Assembly (NCBI GenBank): GCA_016195215.1
Contig: JACPZY010000120.1
Span: forward strand, 1-32,677
Length of the DNA stretch: 32,677 nt
DNA from: Actinomycetota bacterium
GTDB taxonomy: Bacteria > Actinomycetota > Actinomycetes > Nanopelagicales > Nanopelagicaceae
Direction of reading: 5' to 3'
Part shown: one piece after another, positions 31,101-32,677 of the stretch
How positions within the stretch are numbered: the stretch's first letter is position 1
Layout: every line of letters starts with the position of its first letter
Notes under the pieces: model-generated
What the model saw: the letters and a program-made list of their open reading frames with translations, nothing else
Databases searched by the model: none
Told to the model about the DNA's origin: nothing
Program-made: the position numbers and the translations under genes

Positions 31101-31406
31101 CGGCCCTACGCAGTTGAAGTTCCATTTGAAAGCGTCCTGGCCGGAGTCCTTCTACGCGGTCGTATCGACGCTGTGTATAAGGATGGTGCCCGATATGAAG
31201 TGGTGGATTGGAAGACAGGATCAAAACGGTTAGGTGAATCTGCCACTATCCAGTTGGCGATGTATCGGTTGGCCTGGGCAAAATTGCAGAATATAGACCC
31301 CTCCCTTGTCAGCGCTGCCTTTCACTACGTTCCAACTGGCGTGACGGATCGACGTGCTGATTTACTGGATGAAGCTGGACTGATTGCTCTTCTAGACGAG
31401 CACTGA
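28179..31406 (+). CDS. adnB: AdnB-type helicase-nuclease subunit
   Basis: A 1075-residue UvrD-like motor with a C-terminal nuclease. Motor motifs are Walker A AGAGSGKTET (45-54), LTFTRKAAGELGVRIRRRL, VVLLDEYQDTSQSQ (motif II), GDPCQAIYTWRGA, LPITYRNDEI, VQILTIHTAKGAEWDVVSVP and RLGYVAITRARTHL. The nuclease domain is complete: H in RRGTVFHLWVEKYF, GRIDAVYKD, and VVDWKTG with D1010 and K1012, then IQLAMYRLAW. Start overlaps the original adnA stop (ATGA), so translation was coupled. With AdnA's nuclease damaged, only this nuclease would be active in a complex (inference). Confidence 0.95.
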   Translation: MSQKIRYSPEQIAERLRSIDNKMRMPSSEQSAIIRAPLEPAVVIAGAGSGKTETMSARVLFLIANGLAKPDEILGLTFTRKAAGELGVRIRRRLRQLRDPKLGMDIPRGEPVIMTYHSYAGRLLNEHAIRYGIDASSDPIGEAAIWQMAARIVSNWPDEDFSSESALSTVIYDVIGLSRMILEHMTSPDEIRKVSGDLLAQLEGLGTKSNDTVRTVQKVLQQRISILPMVEELISTRQKNGELSFDDQMSLAARIAMEIPEVVEIERAKYRVVLLDEYQDTSQSQVRMLSSLFGDGHAVMAVGDPCQAIYTWRGASAGTIGAFAKNFPNKSTKSGAESSLHFSLPITYRNDEIILQLANTVSEQIREGSPVEVLPLAARPGAGAGELACGIFETIEGEAKGIAEYFSNLWSDPERMSKDEKDRTSFAVLVRKRSQIAEIELALRSEDIPVEVLGVGGLVNVAEVADVISLLHVITNPDAGAWLMRHLTGPRLNLGASDIAALGRFSRSRSQVQRTTSKALVAKIVQGNPLREEADDQFSGSLIDAVDEIAKANADNFTREGLLRLTHFAADLSRLRSRAGGPMTDLVCEIESYLNLDVEVMLRDGTENGRRHLDRFMDEVAKFSRSGGTISDFLVWLDVASSEEGGLKSGTPEVRRDVVQILTIHTAKGAEWDVVSVPGLAKGNFPANGQKRDNWLTNEEHIPFSLRGDNHELPTFDISQCTTNTEAKKVFDAFALECNQLRHDEEIRLGYVAITRARTHLICTTSRWRDGVNPVEPSEIYDLVAQTAQVYGGVILADAPTPQVDDQKPASENPQSALWPRDPLGERRASFDAAIELARRSPAHSLGTEVVEDGELADSETIKSWIRDSQALINELHESKERADVLLPPRLSVSTLVALRENPEELALAIRRPMPRPQDEFSRRGTVFHLWVEKYFGQGTLFDDEDLDPIDPLESDQTLEGLKNKWLFSEWGDRRPYAVEVPFESVLAGVLLRGRIDAVYKDGARYEVVDWKTGSKRLGESATIQLAMYRLAWAKLQNIDPSLVSAAFHYVPTGVTDRRADLLDEAGLIALLDEH

Positions 31407-31412
31407 CTGAAA

Positions 31413-32243
31413 CTACTCGTCGAGATCGACCGATAAAGGTAAATGGTCACTGACCCCAGTTTGTATTGAAGGCACATGGACGACATCTTCTGGCGAAATC
31501 TTCTGTGAAAGAAAGTAATCAATTTGAACTTTCGGATGCCACGTCGGGAAGGTACGTTCTTTAACGAGCGAGTTCCAGGCAAGACCACGCACGGGAAGTG
31601 AAATTGGCAGATTGAGATCGCCCATAATTACGATTTTTGATTTGTCAGTGACCGGCAACCCTTTCGCCCATCGCTTAATCGTCAAAAGCTGAAAATAATT
31701 GAATACCGGGACGAAGGAGAGATGAGTGTTAATAATGAGCCAGCCATTCTCAAGTTCAGCGGCAAGTGCAGTTCGAGGGTGATCGCGTACATATACCTTT
31801 TTCAGCTCGCCATCTCTCGGCAGAGTCATGAGAATTCCGATTGGGGCTGTGGGCAGCTCTAAACGATGCCAGGAGCGAACCGGAAATTTTGAGATAAGTC
31901 CGATGCCATACCCGGGCAGACCAACCTCACTCTTATTGGTAAGAACCCGCGGATCGGATGCCTCAGTGCCACGCCAATTCTTATCAGGTGAGCCGATGAC
32001 TGAGGGGGCAAAAGCCCAATGCTCGGCGCCCAACATAGAGGCAATCTCCGCAACTTGGTTCTGGCCACCTGATCTCTCAAGGTGATAATCCACCTCTTGG
32101 ACTCCCAAGAGGTCGGGATCGAGGGTCCGCACCGCGCTTTTCAGCAGATCGGCAGGCGCAGAATCCGATCCTTTGGATTTCCCACCTTCGGGCATGAGCG
32201 GGGTTGGTAGGCCGTGGAGAAGATTCCACGAGGTGAGGCGCAT
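31413..32243 (-). CDS. Endonuclease/exonuclease/phosphatase family protein
   Basis: A 276-residue metal-dependent phosphoesterase of the EEP superfamily. Ordered motifs are MRLTSWNLLHG, DLLGVQEVDYH (metal Glu), WLIINTHLSF (catalytic His), IVIMGDLNLP (Asp/Asn), VQIDYFLSQ and GVSDHLPLSVDL (final His), so the active site is complete. Whether it cuts DNA, RNA or a small phosphoester is unknown. The gene is convergent with adnB (7 bp apart). A minus-strand TAGCAT lies six bases before the ATG, so the transcript may be leaderless. Its start is 27 bp from that of the divergent nudC. Confidence 0.88.
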   Translation of the reverse strand: MRLTSWNLLHGLPTPLMPEGGKSKGSDSAPADLLKSAVRTLDPDLLGVQEVDYHLERSGGQNQVAEIASMLGAEHWAFAPSVIGSPDKNWRGTEASDPRVLTNKSEVGLPGYGIGLISKFPVRSWHRLELPTAPIGILMTLPRDGELKKVYVRDHPRTALAAELENGWLIINTHLSFVPVFNYFQLLTIKRWAKGLPVTDKSKIVIMGDLNLPISLPVRGLAWNSLVKERTFPTWHPKVQIDYFLSQKISPEDVVHVPSIQTGVSDHLPLSVDLDE

Positions 32244-32270
32244 AGGGCCATGCTAGTAGTGTCGCCCATC

Positions 32271-32677
32271 ATGAGTGCGCCAGAGAGTAGAGAGCAAGCT
32301 GAAAAGCCAAGAGGGCTACATAGCCTGGTGCTTGCTCGAAGCACGATAGATCGGGCCGGTGAAGTACGAGCCGATTCCGCGAGATTGGAAGCGCTCTGGA
32401 GAGAAGGCAAGATTCTCCTTCTAGTAAAAGATCGCTTTCACTCCTCCGATACCTCTCTGGTTTTTCATGACGTCTCCGCTATTTCTGACTCTATCTCTGA
32501 CTCTGGTTCTGATACTGAAAGGAGTTCCTCGGGCGAGAGGTACTTCCTAGGAATTGATAGTGAGTCGGGTCGAGGCTATTTTGTCTGGTATACCGATGAA
32601 GAAATTGTTGCGCAGGAGAATCTTCGGACTCTTCGCCAGATTGGTGCAACCCTCTCCGATGAAGAAGCAGGTCTAGC
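32271..32677 (+). CDS. nudC: NADH pyrophosphatase NudC, N-terminal part (runs off right edge)
   Basis: The first 135 codons after ATG 32271 encode a NudC-type N-terminal domain: HSLVLARSTIDRAGEVRADS, a variable Ser/Asp-rich insert, and ERYFLGIDSESGRGYFVWY. The zinc ribbon and the Nudix box lie outside the window, so the call rests on the N-terminal domain. NudC removes the NAD cap from RNA or splits NADH. The Ser/Asp-rich stretch SDSISDSGSDTE (about 86-97) is a low-complexity insert. A TAGTGT box eight bases before the start could be a -10 element of a leaderless transcript, next to the divergent EEP gene. Confidence 0.8.
   Translation, partial: MSAPESREQAEKPRGLHSLVLARSTIDRAGEVRADSARLEALWREGKILLLVKDRFHSSDTSLVFHDVSAISDSISDSGSDTERSSSGERYFLGIDSESGRGYFVWYTDEEIVAQENLRTLRQIGATLSDEEAGL

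Overview
Organism. The window looks like a moderate-GC actinobacterium. The right third carries actinobacterial core genes: an AdnA/AdnB-type helicase-nuclease pair, the translational GTPase TypA/BipA, a DUF3052 protein and an NADH pyrophosphatase (NudC). Several starts are TTG or GTG, and a few promoters look leaderless, which is common in this phylum. Assignment to a planktonic, Nanopelagicales-like lineage is only a guess.

Layout. (1) 1-2.9 kb is a patchwork of small modules: the 3' end of an IS481-family element, then two copies of a previously unrecognised structured RNA element (460-311 and 2049-1901, minus strand). Each copy is followed by a tRNA-like sequence. Between and around them lie a Nudix gene, a toxin-antitoxin-like pair, a DUF3052 gene, a truncated SnoaL-like gene and four copies of a roughly 35-bp direct repeat. 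(2) 2.9-7.6 kb holds an NAD-dependent epimerase-like gene, two acetyltransferases (one frameshifted), a secreted CHRD protein and an NAD-dependent formate dehydrogenase that looks laterally acquired. (3) 7.8-9.4 kb is an AbiEi/AbiEii toxin-antitoxin (phage-defence) operon with a compact promoter, palindromic operator and apparently leaderless start. (4) 9.5-17.0 kb is a carbohydrate ABC-transport operon (binding protein, two permeases, a small membrane protein, a debranching-enzyme-like glycosidase and a LacI regulator, all minus) with a divergent aldo/keto reductase. (5) 17.0-20.0 kb holds an amidase of the acetamidase/formamidase family and an APC permease. (6) 20.4-32.7 kb is more core-like: a class III aminotransferase and divergent methylmalonate/malonate-semialdehyde dehydrogenase (likely beta-alanine or related omega-amino-acid catabolism), typA, adnA-adnB, an endonuclease/exonuclease/phosphatase-family protein and the start of nudC.

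Themes. Five direct copies of the 3' end of a tRNA-Arg gene (7771, 9483, 17031, 17462, 20046) lie between the cargo blocks from 7.8 to 20 kb. This is the pattern expected from repeated integration at a tRNA-Arg attachment site, although no integrase and no intact tRNA-Arg gene is in the window. A second tRNA-like repeat occurs at 3992 and 17321. Several otherwise well-preserved genes carry internal deletions or frameshifts (adnA, the aldo/keto reductase, the APC permease, an acetyltransferase), so either gene decay or assembly error must be considered.

Most interesting: the paired RNA elements at 311-460 and 1901-2049. By hand they align without indels over the paired core and have three stems in which pairing is kept by compensatory changes. 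Both sit about 90 nt upstream of tRNA-like sequences whose acceptor stems also covary while the anticodon arms are abnormal.
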